Assembly: GCA_023475265.1 (NCBI GenBank)
Contig: JAMCWE010000207.1
Span: forward strand, 1-33,642
Reading direction: 5' to 3'
DNA from: Bacteroidota bacterium
Lineage (GTDB): Bacteria > Bacteroidota > Ignavibacteria > Ignavibacteriales > Ignavibacteriaceae
Length of the DNA: 33,642 nucleotides
How positions within the stretch are numbered: position 1 is the stretch's first letter; the number at the start of each line of letters is the position of its first letter. Both the position numbers and the translations under genes were made by a program. This document shows positions 23,639 to 32,725 of the stretch, piece after piece. The notes below the pieces were generated by a model. That model did no database searches and was not told the origin of the DNA. It saw nothing but the letters and a program-made list of their open reading frames with translations.

Positions 23639-24358
23639 CTACTCCATCATGTAAAGTTCTTTTCTTTTTAATTCGGCTTGATGCCGTTTTTTTAATCTCT
23701 TTTTTTGCCGAAGCTGCTCAAGCTTCGTTATCACTTCGTAAAAATTTTTGAATGGGAAGTATGTTATTCTTTCAGCTTCACAAAATTTTAGTAAATCATC
23801 TTTGGCAAAGATGAAATCACAAAACTGGACTGTGTACTTATCTGAATTCCCATCGCCGATAAATACAGTAAAATCTTCGTCACTGCTATGATTGATAATA
23901 TGATTTCTCTTACAATTCGCAGATGTTGTGCATTGCGAATCTAAAAACGGAAATGACGGAATCAATTTTCCATCTTCGCCGATAGTTAATTTATTAGAAT
24001 AAATTTTAATGTCTTGTAAATTTTCTTTTTCAAATATTTTTTTTATATAATAATCAAAGCCGTCGCTAAGAACGAAGAGTTCGATTTCATTCTGCTTACA
24101 AAAATTTACTATCGAAGGAAATGATTCGTCAATTTCCATCGTAGAAATAAATTCATCGAATTTATTTTTATCAATTTTCCCGGTTGATTCGCATAAAGAC
24201 AGCCAGCATTGTTTAGCTGATATTTTATCGTCCAACAAATCTTCAATTATTTTATCAACTTCTTCCTTATTACCAAACTGTCTAAAAATAGAATCGCCTA
24301 CATCGAGCTTGGTAATCGTTCCGTCAAAGTCTACAAATACTTTAAATTTCTTATCCAT
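23639..24358 (-). CDS. HAD-superfamily phosphatase (MtnX/phosphoserine-phosphatase-like)
   Basis: A 239-residue HAD hydrolase. Motif I is VFVDFDGTIT (nucleophile Asp10, acid/base Asp12). Motif II is FVLSDGFDYYI, with the serine in LSDG. Motif IV is VFIGDGNSDKYTVQFCD. An alpha-helical C1 cap follows motif I (IFRQFGNKEEVDKIIEDLL), placing it in the HAD-IB group with phosphoserine phosphatase and the MtnX methionine-salvage phosphatase. The C-terminus is strongly basic (RQKKRLKKRHQAELKRK). The substrate cannot be assigned; no serine or methionine-salvage genes are near. It starts 8 bp after the secreted-protein gene. Confidence 0.82.
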   Translation of the reverse strand: MDKKFKVFVDFDGTITKLDVGDSIFRQFGNKEEVDKIIEDLLDDKISAKQCWLSLCESTGKIDKNKFDEFISTMEIDESFPSIVNFCKQNEIELFVLSDGFDYYIKKIFEKENLQDIKIYSNKLTIGEDGKLIPSFPFLDSQCTTSANCKRNHIINHSSDEDFTVFIGDGNSDKYTVQFCDFIFAKDDLLKFCEAERITYFPFKNFYEVITKLEQLRQKKRLKKRHQAELKRKELYMME

Positions 24359-24366
24359 TGAAAAAA

Positions 24367-26397
24367 CTAATTTGTAATAACCATTTTTTTAACATCAACA
24401 AAATCGTTTGCCTTGAACCGGTAGAAATAAATTCCCGGTCTTAATCCCGAAGAATGAAAAGTAATTGAATTCTCACCGGCTGGAAATGATTTATCAATTT
24501 CACTTATCTTTTCCACATGATCATCAAAGAACTCTATTGTAACCGGTGATGGATCAGGCAGATAAAAACTGATTGTTGTAGAATCGGAAAAAGGATTTGG
24601 AATATTCTGTGCAACAATTACATCCGACGATGCACCAAAAAAATTAATTCTGCTGATGTTCGATTTCACTTCGTTTCCTTGAACATCGGTTTCAACAACG
24701 CGATAATATAAAGTCCCGGTAACTGTGGGCGAATCAAAATATTCATACTTTGCCGCATTTGTTTTTCCGGCAGAATTTATAGAGCCAATAACATTCCAAT
24801 TTATATTTCCGTTATCCTGTTGTTCGCTTCTTTCAACATCATAGCGGGTAGAACCTCTTTCGTTTGTTGTGTACCATTCTACTTTTATTGAATCGCCGGA
24901 AAGCTGCGTATTAAAATCAACAATTTCCGAAACGTATGTCCCGGTGCTGAAAACTTTCTGTCCGTAAATTTCATTCTTTCCATTTCGCATATTTTTGAAA
25001 ATCGCAATTGCACCGCCGCTTTCATCAGAAACTAAAGTAAGATAACTTTTCAAAGTATTATGATTGGAAGCGACAGCCAAACCAAGAGAATCCCATTTCC
25101 TGCTGCCGTCTTCATTTATTCTTTGAGCATAAATATCCGCATAAGACAAATTTATTCTTCTATCGATCCATGCTAAAATAACGCCGCCTTTTCCATCACC
25201 TACGATCTGCTGACCGAATTGTTCACCGGCTAGTTTTATAACTGGAACTCCGTGTTTGTTCCAGATTGGTTTTCCATTTCTGTTAAATTTCTGAATATAA
25301 ACATCTTTGTCATTGCCTTGTTCATTCGTCCAGCTTAATATTATGGAAGAGTCAGCTTTGTTCACTTCCGGATTAACCTGATTCCCTTTTAATGTTGTAA
25401 CCAATCTACCGCCGCGTGCCCAGATTATTTTTCCTTTACTGTTTACAATTTGATGATAGATTTCTTTTTCTTTTTTTAACGTCTGCCACGCAACATAAAT
25501 TGATTGATCCTCAATTTTTTTCGCTGCATAAGTAATTACATTATGAGATGGACCGGAAACATCAACCGGTTTTTTATCCCAGGTTGCTTTTCCATCAGCG
25601 TTAAAATGCTGACCGAAAATAATACTTTTCCCATTTTGCATTTCAATCCAGAAAACAAAAGCGCCGCCATTTTCATCCGGTATTATATTCGTCATGCTTT
25701 TTCTTTCATGCGATTTGTATAGAACTTCACCGCCGGATTTCAGAAGAGGTTTTCCCTCACTAGATATTTTTTGAATTTCAATTTTATACTCGCCGGTAAT
25801 TTCAGGTTCTTTTGCTATATAAGAAATATATAAATCACCGGATTGATCCGTGCTGACAGAATATTGGCTGATTTCATCATTTGAATTTGTTAATCTTATT
25901 CCGTTATCTGTCCAGCCAAAACTATTGTCATATAAAATTTGTTGAGCAAATAAATCTCCGTTATTTGAATAAGTATAATCTTTCCATAGAACAACTGCGG
26001 CGCCCGGATATTCTTTTGCGCAGACCGGGTTTTCTTCTGCACCGGCTAATTGAGAAATTCTTTTCCCATCGGGTCGAAGACTGATATTTCCATTCACATC
26101 TACATGCGAAAAATAAACTTCGTTCTGAAATCCATTTCTATTATCCTGCCAGACCATGAATGATCCGCCGTTTAAATCACTCACGGCAGAAATATTAACC
26201 GGATCGCGTGTATCAATTACTAATTGCGTATTGACGGAAGGATTATTTATCCATTGAGCAAATGCATTTGCGTACAAACCAAAAAATAAAATTGTGAAAA
26301 TTGCCGCTTGAACTAAAATGCTGTAGTTAAATTGATTTCCGTTAAAAAAAATTTCAAAATAATCGGTGTAATTACGATACAAAATTAAAATCCTCAT
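24367..26397 (-). CDS. Secreted repeat protein with type IX secretion C-terminal sorting domain
   Basis: A 676-residue exported protein. The signal peptide has its hydrophobic core at about residues 29-44 (LVQAAIFTILFFGLYA) and probable cleavage after AFAQ. The body has repeated units of the type GGSFMVWQDNRNG...YFSHVDVNGN, GGAFVFWIEMQNG and GGVILAWIDRRIN...YAQRINEDGSRKW. These are repeats of about 45-60 residues with a W-D/E-R-N core that suggest a beta-propeller. A fibronectin-like segment precedes the end. The last 80 residues are a type A sorting domain (VIVAQNIPNPFSDSTTISFY ... PGIYFYRF ... KKMVITN). Its 5' end overlaps the smc 3' end by 26 bp. The ligand or function is unknown. Confidence 0.82.
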   Translation of the reverse strand: MRILILYRNYTDYFEIFFNGNQFNYSILVQAAIFTILFFGLYANAFAQWINNPSVNTQLVIDTRDPVNISAVSDLNGGSFMVWQDNRNGFQNEVYFSHVDVNGNISLRPDGKRISQLAGAEENPVCAKEYPGAAVVLWKDYTYSNNGDLFAQQILYDNSFGWTDNGIRLTNSNDEISQYSVSTDQSGDLYISYIAKEPEITGEYKIEIQKISSEGKPLLKSGGEVLYKSHERKSMTNIIPDENGGAFVFWIEMQNGKSIIFGQHFNADGKATWDKKPVDVSGPSHNVITYAAKKIEDQSIYVAWQTLKKEKEIYHQIVNSKGKIIWARGGRLVTTLKGNQVNPEVNKADSSIILSWTNEQGNDKDVYIQKFNRNGKPIWNKHGVPVIKLAGEQFGQQIVGDGKGGVILAWIDRRINLSYADIYAQRINEDGSRKWDSLGLAVASNHNTLKSYLTLVSDESGGAIAIFKNMRNGKNEIYGQKVFSTGTYVSEIVDFNTQLSGDSIKVEWYTTNERGSTRYDVERSEQQDNGNINWNVIGSINSAGKTNAAKYEYFDSPTVTGTLYYRVVETDVQGNEVKSNISRINFFGASSDVIVAQNIPNPFSDSTTISFYLPDPSPVTIEFFDDHVEKISEIDKSFPAGENSITFHSSGLRPGIYFYRFKANDFVDVKKMVITN

Positions 26398-28138
26398 TAA
26401 ATCTTACGCTTACTAATTTCGATACTCCTTCTTCCTGCATAGTAACGCCATAAAGAGTATCAGCCGCTTCCATCGTTCTCTTATTATGTGTAACAACAAT
26501 AAATTGTGTGTCGGTGCTGAAGTCATGAATTATTTTTGTGAATCGATCAATGTTTGCGTCATCAAGCGGCGCATCAATTTCATCAAGAATACAAAACGGA
26601 CTTGGTTTCACCAAATAAATTGCAAACAAAAGAGCAATTGCAGTTAAAGTTTTTTCTCCGCCGGAAAGAAGTTCTATTGAAGTTGGGCGTTTGCCTTTCG
26701 GCTTTGCAATAATTTCAATCTTCCCTTCAAGCGGATCAACATTTTCTTCAAGTTTTAGATCTGCTTCATCGCCGGGATTAAAAAGTCCGCGGAAAATATT
26801 TACGAAGTTTGTTTTAATTTTTTCAAACGTATCCATGAACTGAGATTGTGCAGTTGTATTAATTTCTTCAATCGTTTTTACAATATCTTTTTCGGATTCA
26901 AGCAGATCATTCCTTTGCTTAGATAGAAAATCAAACCGCTGCTTCTCTTCCTCAAACTCGGAATATGCAAGAAGATTTATAGGCCCGAGATTTTTTATTT
27001 GCTGCTTAAGCGAATGAACTTCCTCTGTCCGCTGGTTGAAATCAAATATTTCTAAGTCGTCAAAAGTTTTTAACTCAATCGCAATCGAGTAATTCTCTTT
27101 AATATTTTCCTGAAGATTGCTCAACTTCATTCCGATTTCACTCAGCTTAATTTCGCTTGAGTGAATTTCTTCCGAAACAGCTTCGCGATCTTTTCTAAAT
27201 ATATTTTGCTGCTCTTCTTTATCAGAAATTTGCTTTCTTACTTCTCGATAGCGAAAGTCAATTTCTTTTTCTTGTTCGTTTAATTTTACTTTGCCTTGTT
27301 CGAGTTCTTTATATTCAGCATTCTTCTCTTCAATTATATTCTCAAGTGAATTCAATTCTTCATTGGAAGATGAAATATCAAACTCACGTTTGGAAATAGA
27401 TTTTTTAATATTCTCGATTGATTCTTCAGCCCGGTTAATTGAGTTTTCGGTATTCTTCTTTTCGCCGAGCAATCTTTCAAGATCAAGATTTATTTTATTT
27501 TGATTTGCGACTAGGGAGCTATACTCATCATCTAATTTTTTAAATTCTTCATGAAGCTGATTCTGTAATTTTTCCGCTTCGGTTCTTTCGTCTTTCAGAT
27601 TATTCAGCACTTCGCTTAACTTTATTCTGTCGTTATCAAGTCGATTTGAATCCGCAGCAAGTTCATTTATTTCAAATCTGGTTTTTTCAATTTCATCATT
27701 TGCTTTTTTCTTTTCAAATTCGAATTGAGCAATTTGCTTTTCAACATTTGCCAAATCATTTACAAGCAGTCTGCCGCGCTCTGAAAGTACTTTTAAATCA
27801 ATATCGCCGATCTTCTTTTCCAACTCTTCAATTTCTTTTCTTAAACTCTCCAATTCTTTTTCTTTTTGCGGAAATTCATTTTTAAGTTTTTCAAGAAATT
27901 GTTTTCTTCCAAAAAGTGAATCATCCGGCTTAAGCGCTGACCCGGCTTCAACGTTTCCGGTTCTGCTTATCAAATCGCCGTTAGTAGTTGCGAAATTAAA
28001 ATCTTTATATTTTGAAGAAAGCTCAAACGCTGTTTCAAGCGAATCGACAACAGCAGTTTTATCGAGCAGTCTTTCAAAGAATGGTTTCCACTTCTCGTCA
28101 GTCTGGATGAAATTTATCGCCCAGCCAAGAAATAAATG
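26372..28138 (-). CDS. smc: Chromosome segregation protein SMC, C-terminal part (out of frame with N-terminal part)
   Basis: The second half of SMC: the rest of the hinge (sequence from HLFLGWAINFIQ onward, then DSLETAFELSSKYKDFNFATTNG), a long coiled coil, and the C-terminal head. The head contains the ABC signature LLSGGEKTLTAIALLFAI and Walker B PFCILDEIDAPLDDANI, then a D-loop/H-loop region ending VVTHNKRTM. It lies in the -1 frame relative to the N-terminal part, with the join between 28114 and 28163. The first ATG in this frame is at 27973, but homology clearly extends upstream of it, so 27973 is not a natural start. The sum of the parts (about 1,175 residues) equals a normal SMC. Its 3' end overlaps the next gene by 26 bp. 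Confidence 0.85.
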   Translation of the reverse strand, partial: HLFLGWAINFIQTDEKWKPFFERLLDKTAVVDSLETAFELSSKYKDFNFATTNGDLISRTGNVEAGSALKPDDSLFGRKQFLEKLKNEFPQKEKELESLRKEIEELEKKIGDIDLKVLSERGRLLVNDLANVEKQIAQFEFEKKKANDEIEKTRFEINELAADSNRLDNDRIKLSEVLNNLKDERTEAEKLQNQLHEEFKKLDDEYSSLVANQNKINLDLERLLGEKKNTENSINRAEESIENIKKSISKREFDISSSNEELNSLENIIEEKNAEYKELEQGKVKLNEQEKEIDFRYREVRKQISDKEEQQNIFRKDREAVSEEIHSSEIKLSEIGMKLSNLQENIKENYSIAIELKTFDDLEIFDFNQRTEEVHSLKQQIKNLGPINLLAYSEFEEEKQRFDFLSKQRNDLLESEKDIVKTIEEINTTAQSQFMDTFEKIKTNFVNIFRGLFNPGDEADLKLEENVDPLEGKIEIIAKPKGKRPTSIELLSGGEKTLTAIALLFAIYLVKPSPFCILDEIDAPLDDANIDRFTKIIHDFSTDTQFIVVTHNKRTMEAADTLYGVTMQEEGVSKLVSVRFNEDFNFVS

Positions 28139-29982
28139 AACTTGCGAAAACCCTTTTCGTTCTCAAGCTGTTTCGATCTTCTCCCCAATAACCAATCTTG
28201 AATTTTCTCAAACAAGTTTTTGTTTCCGTTGCTTCCCAAACCGGAAATATAAAATGCGGCTTTGCCAATATCGTTTCTTTTTAAATATTCAATTCCGTTT
28301 TTTAAATCATCAATGGTTTCAATTAGAATGTCGTTCAGGTTATTCTTCAGCGAAGCTTCTATCGCTAAACGAAACTCATCCGATGAATTACCGATATGTG
28401 CAAGCAGAGTTTTGTTTCCTTTTGCCCAATCATCATTTTCAATAAGCGCTTTGGCGCCTTTGGAAACGCCTTCTAAGCTGTCAATCAAATTTTGAATTAA
28501 GCCGATCTTATCTCTTAAATTGTTGATTACGCTTTTCTGATCGAGTTCCTTTTCTTTTAAATCGTTTAATTCTTTTTCAAAATTTTCTTTTTCTTTTTGC
28601 TTCTGAAGATAAATAGTTTCTGCTTCTGCAAGCTTATTTTCGGTATCACTTTTTTCTTGTTCAAGCTCAGCAAGATAGCCAACTGTCTTTGCAATATTGT
28701 TTGTTAAAGCTTGAATCTTTTCATTCAGCTTGCCGATTGATGTGTTTTTTCCTTCAAGAGATTTTTCAATATTGGAAAGTTCATTTTCCCTGTTATTTAT
28801 TTCTTTAAATTTATCCAATAAAAGATCTGAATGCGATTTCAGAATATTACTTTTCTCTTCAAGCGTAATCTTATAATCTTCGAGCTGTTTTGAAATAGAT
28901 TTCTTCTCATTCTCTTTTGAAGCAATTCTATTTTGGAAATCTGCGATGTTTTCCGCGCCGTCTTTTATTAATTCTTCAGCTTCATTTAATTGGAAACTTA
29001 ATTCATCTAATTCCTGTTTGTAACGTTCAATATTTTTTCCAAGAGAATTTTTTCTTTCTTCGGCAACCGAAACATGTTTTTGAACATTATAAATTCTTTC
29101 TGTCTGTGCCGAAACTTCCGAGCGTTTGATTTTTAATTGGTATTCAATTTCAGATAAGTTCTGTTTTATTTCTTTAATTTCATCTTCAAGCTTGGCAAGC
29201 TCCGATTCAATTGAGATTTTCTTTTTAAAATTTTCTTCTTTCTTATCTTTGATCTCTGCTTTTTGATTATTGAATAATGCCATCTCTCTTTCGGCAAGAT
29301 CCAATTCAAGTTCACGAAGTGTGGAAGAAATTTTATTGTATTTGTCTGCTCTCTTCGCTTGACGTTCCAAGGAATTAACTTTTTTTTCAACTTCAGCAAC
29401 AATATCATTAACACGAATCAGATCAGCTTTAACTTCATCAAGCTTTCTTAAGGCAAGTCTCCTGCGCAGCTTGTATTTATTAACGCCGGCAGCTTCTTCA
29501 AACAAAACGCGGCGCTCTTCTGCTTTGCTGCTTAGAATCGTCTCAATCATTTTTAATTCAATGACCGAATATGCATTTGCGCCAATGCCGGTATCCATAA
29601 AAAGATTTGTAATGTCTTTTAAGCGGCAAACATTTTTGTTTAACAGATATTCACTCTCGCCGGATCTAAAAATTCTTCTGGTAATTGTAACTTCAGAATA
29701 TTCGGTTGGAAGAATTCCTTTGTTGTTCTGAATTGTTAGAGAAACTTCCGCCATTCCCATCGGCTTTTTATTTGATGTGCCGTTGAAAATAACATTTTCC
29801 ATTTTATCACTTCTAAGAGCGCTGCTTCGCTGTTCACCAAGACACCAGCGAATTGCATCGACAATGTTCGTTTTGCCGCAGCCATTCGGCCCAACAATAG
29901 AAGTTACTCCTTGATTAAAATTAACTTCTGTTTTTTGGGCAAATGATTTGAACCCTAATATTTCAAGCCGTGCTAAATACAA
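28114..29982 (-). CDS. smc: Chromosome segregation protein SMC, N-terminal part (ends early by frameshift)
   Basis: The first half of SMC: Walker A IVGPNGCGKTNIVDAIRWCLGEQ at about residues 31-53, the head continuing through EEAAGVNKYKLRRR, then a long coiled coil and the start of the hinge (LIENDDWAKGNKTLL ... EYLKRNDIGKAAFYISG). It reaches a TAA at 28114 in the hinge after 622 codons, while the adjoining sequence in the -1 frame continues the hinge. Just before the break is G_GGT_TTT in the zero frame (28147-28153), which fits the X_XXY_YYZ pattern of -1 slippery sites. Either translation slips there, a base is missing in this assembly, or the gene is broken. It starts 8 bp after the GH2-like gene. 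Confidence 0.88.
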   Translation of the reverse strand: MYLARLEILGFKSFAQKTEVNFNQGVTSIVGPNGCGKTNIVDAIRWCLGEQRSSALRSDKMENVIFNGTSNKKPMGMAEVSLTIQNNKGILPTEYSEVTITRRIFRSGESEYLLNKNVCRLKDITNLFMDTGIGANAYSVIELKMIETILSSKAEERRVLFEEAAGVNKYKLRRRLALRKLDEVKADLIRVNDIVAEVEKKVNSLERQAKRADKYNKISSTLRELELDLAEREMALFNNQKAEIKDKKEENFKKKISIESELAKLEDEIKEIKQNLSEIEYQLKIKRSEVSAQTERIYNVQKHVSVAEERKNSLGKNIERYKQELDELSFQLNEAEELIKDGAENIADFQNRIASKENEKKSISKQLEDYKITLEEKSNILKSHSDLLLDKFKEINNRENELSNIEKSLEGKNTSIGKLNEKIQALTNNIAKTVGYLAELEQEKSDTENKLAEAETIYLQKQKEKENFEKELNDLKEKELDQKSVINNLRDKIGLIQNLIDSLEGVSKGAKALIENDDWAKGNKTLLAHIGNSSDEFRLAIEASLKNNLNDILIETIDDLKNGIEYLKRNDIGKAAFYISGLGSNGNKNLFEKIQDWLLGRRSKQLENEKGFRKFIYFLAGR

Positions 29983-29990
29983 TTAAGAAG

Positions 29991-32588
29991 CTAACCTAAA
30001 AGTTTATATTGTTTAAAAGTTAATTGAAGATAATCTAACACCGAATTTTTCATTTGGTAATAGAAAATGAATCCGCACAGCAGAACAAGAATGATAATGA
30101 TACTGTAGAAATAAACGCTGCCGGCATTTACATCATAAATAACATAAACGCCCTTCATCAATCTATAAAATACCCAGCCGGCAAAAAATAATAGTCCTAA
30201 GTAGATATATAAATTTACAACTTCAGCACTTAATAAGCGGTAAAGAACTATCCCAACGGGAATTAAAAGTACGAATGGGAGAAAAGACCAAACTACTGAA
30301 AAATATGCGCTCGAAAAAAACACGCGGTTCCTTACAAAGAAGGATGCGATTTTTACAACAACAGCCAAAGCAACGAGTATTATGAAAATTGTTATCGTTA
30401 ACCATATTAAAGCATTTGTAGGATGCCATGATAAATAGCTAAATACTTTTATGATTTTCGAACTGCCGAAAGAAAGCAAGATTTTTTCGAAAACAATATT
30501 TTCTCGAAAATAAAATAGTAAATTGCTTATGGTTAATGCAGTAACCGCCGATACAATTATTGCTAATATGGTTGTATGATATCCTGACATAATTCTAAGA
30601 TCGCGGACATCTGCAAAGAAATTGTATGGCCTTAATAATGCTCTTGATGAGTCTTCTCTAAATTTTTTACCGGAGTTGACAAGCACTCCCATTATGATGG
30701 CCAATATAAGTCCGCTTAAAATAAAGATCATTGGCGCGTCATCTTTTTTGCTGCCGATAGGAATGGTTACCTTTTCAGTATTATGCAGCTTTGAAAAAAT
30801 TACTTTATAACCAATCCTGTTGGTTGATCGATCTTCGCCGCAAATTCCAATTTGATAAATATTATTTTTATTATAACCGGCAACAAGCGACGCATAATCT
30901 CCGCGGTAATCAAACATTGAATTAATAAAATAACCGCTTAACGGATTATTATTAGAGTAGTCAATTAAATCTTCAAAATATTTTGCCTGTGCTTCAAAAG
31001 AATGATCATTTACGTAGCCGTTAGTATTTCCAATATTTACGACATAAGTAGCGCTGCTTATGAAAACGTTCCCTGTTCCTAATTCTGATTGAAGATTTTT
31101 TAGATTATCCGTTTCTTCAGTAATTGATTTGTTAAAAAGTTCTATGCCGTATAAATCAATATTATTTAAAGAAGTAGGATTCAGTTTGCTAAATGAAGCA
31201 TAAGTAAGCTTGTTCGTATTCTTTTTAACAATTGAAGCAAGGGATTTTAACAATGCTATTTGAGGATCCGAATTTGTAATGTAAGAGCTGCCCAAACCAA
31301 TTGCTGCTACAGCAGAATAATTTCTGTATGCCCAAATAAAATTGGAAAGATAATTTTTACATCTGCTTATAAAATTTTGATCTTGCGCTAATTCACCGGG
31401 AACTGAATTTAATGGAAGTTCAATGAAGGCAAGCAAACCATACTTCTCGCATAGTTTCAAATAGTAAGGATGCGGTACCGACTTTGCAAATCGCACACAA
31501 TTAAAGCCAAGTTCTTTGATCGACTTAATATCATTCTCCATCTGATCGTACGTTGCAAGATTCCCATTATCTTGAAACGAAGGAATGTAAGTCACGCCGC
31601 TTAACTGAAATTCATTTCCATTAAGAGTAAGATTGTCTTTGCCGGGTTTCAAAGTATAAATTGCAAGAGACTCCTTCGCTCTATCAATTAAATCACTTCC
31701 GTTCCACAATTCAAAATAAACCATGTAAGACTGCGGATTGGAAGGTGACCACAATGCCGGGGAATTCAATTCAAAAGTTTGCGAAATATTTTTTTCTCTG
31801 TTAGGGATTAATTGAAAAGAATAATCCGGAGATGTTGTAACAGAGTTTCCGCCCGGAGAAACAAATTTTACTTTTAGTACAAATTGATTTTGAGATGCCA
31901 AAGTATCGGTAGAAGTAATGTATTTACTATTATCAATCTTTGTGAAAATATTTATTTTAGCTTTATCAGGACCGGATTCGTAATTAGAAGCTAAGCTTAA
32001 ATCGAATATCGAAACGGTTGGTAGAAGTTTAATATAAACATCTTTAATAATACCGCCGAAATTTTGCGGAAATAAAAATCTCTGTTTTAATGGGATTGTA
32101 TTTTCAGAATCTAATTTATAATAAAGCCGTACTGTTAATAAATTACTTTTTTCGGAGCCAAGGATATCTCTCGGTAAATCGAATTCAAATGGAAATTCGC
32201 CGCCCGAATGTCTATAAATAATTACTCCGTTTACAGAAATATCGGCAGTATAATTCAAACCTAGGAACGCTAATTTTAATTTATGATTATTCAAATCATT
32301 TTTTGAAAGAGAAAAGTGCTTTTCGAAAACTAGTTCTCCGTTTCCTTGAAATATTGAAGGAACGGTTATTTGAACTTTATCTTTTCCTTTAGAATTTGCC
32401 GGATAAACACTCCATTTCCCGTCAAGTGAAATTATTGATCTTGTTGAACCAATATCAAAAAATGATGAATCTGAACTTTTTAGCTGATAATTTGGTAATT
32501 CCTTAAAAACTATCTGGGCTGAAATGGATTGGGTGAGAAAAGCTATTACTATAAGAATAGTAAAGGAGATAAATTTGGGAAATCCCAT
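29991..32588 (-). CDS. GH2-fold pseudo-glycosidase fused to a C-terminal membrane domain
   Basis: About 865 residues from the ATG at 32588, where a signal peptide starts (GFPKFISFTILIVIAFLTQSISAQ). The longer frame to 32654 begins with TTG and is less likely. The periplasmic part has the glycoside hydrolase family 2 order: a jelly-roll sugar-binding domain (SLDGKWSVYP ... LAFLGLNYTADISVNG), an immunoglobulin-like domain and a TIM-barrel (LSGVTYIPSF ... DIKSIKELGFNCVRFAKS ... LCEKYGLLAFIELP). The acid/base motif usually WSLGNE reads IGLGSS, and the nucleophile ISE-Y motif reads ISSATY, so both catalytic glutamates are missing. The C-terminus has six hydrophobic helices, the last five close together like Yip1-type membrane domains. 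It precedes smc by 8 bp. A binding or sensing role is inferred. Confidence 0.78.
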   Translation of the reverse strand: MGFPKFISFTILIVIAFLTQSISAQIVFKELPNYQLKSSDSSFFDIGSTRSIISLDGKWSVYPANSKGKDKVQITVPSIFQGNGELVFEKHFSLSKNDLNNHKLKLAFLGLNYTADISVNGVIIYRHSGGEFPFEFDLPRDILGSEKSNLLTVRLYYKLDSENTIPLKQRFLFPQNFGGIIKDVYIKLLPTVSIFDLSLASNYESGPDKAKINIFTKIDNSKYITSTDTLASQNQFVLKVKFVSPGGNSVTTSPDYSFQLIPNREKNISQTFELNSPALWSPSNPQSYMVYFELWNGSDLIDRAKESLAIYTLKPGKDNLTLNGNEFQLSGVTYIPSFQDNGNLATYDQMENDIKSIKELGFNCVRFAKSVPHPYYLKLCEKYGLLAFIELPLNSVPGELAQDQNFISRCKNYLSNFIWAYRNYSAVAAIGLGSSYITNSDPQIALLKSLASIVKKNTNKLTYASFSKLNPTSLNNIDLYGIELFNKSITEETDNLKNLQSELGTGNVFISSATYVVNIGNTNGYVNDHSFEAQAKYFEDLIDYSNNNPLSGYFINSMFDYRGDYASLVAGYNKNNIYQIGICGEDRSTNRIGYKVIFSKLHNTEKVTIPIGSKKDDAPMIFILSGLILAIIMGVLVNSGKKFREDSSRALLRPYNFFADVRDLRIMSGYHTTILAIIVSAVTALTISNLLFYFRENIVFEKILLSFGSSKIIKVFSYLSWHPTNALIWLTITIFIILVALAVVVKIASFFVRNRVFFSSAYFSVVWSFLPFVLLIPVGIVLYRLLSAEVVNLYIYLGLLFFAGWVFYRLMKGVYVIYDVNAGSVYFYSIIIILVLLCGFIFYYQMKNSVLDYLQLTFKQYKLLG

Positions 32589-32725
32589 CCGTAAATTGTT
32601 CCTATTTGTAATAATTAAACGGCGAAATATACTAAAGAAAGGAGGGGAAATCAATGTTATTTTTGAAGCGGTTTTGAGCTTTTTACATCAAAACCGCCAT
32701 AGATAATTATTTTTAATAAAATAAG

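Noticed and set aside
26372-29982. Two separate SMC-like genes rather than one
   Set aside because: The second part has no ribosome site or family-like start. The hinge continues across the break in the -1 frame, and the combined length equals one SMC.
29991-32654. Active beta-galactosidase/beta-glucuronidase
   Set aside because: The fold matches GH2, but both catalytic glutamate positions carry serine.
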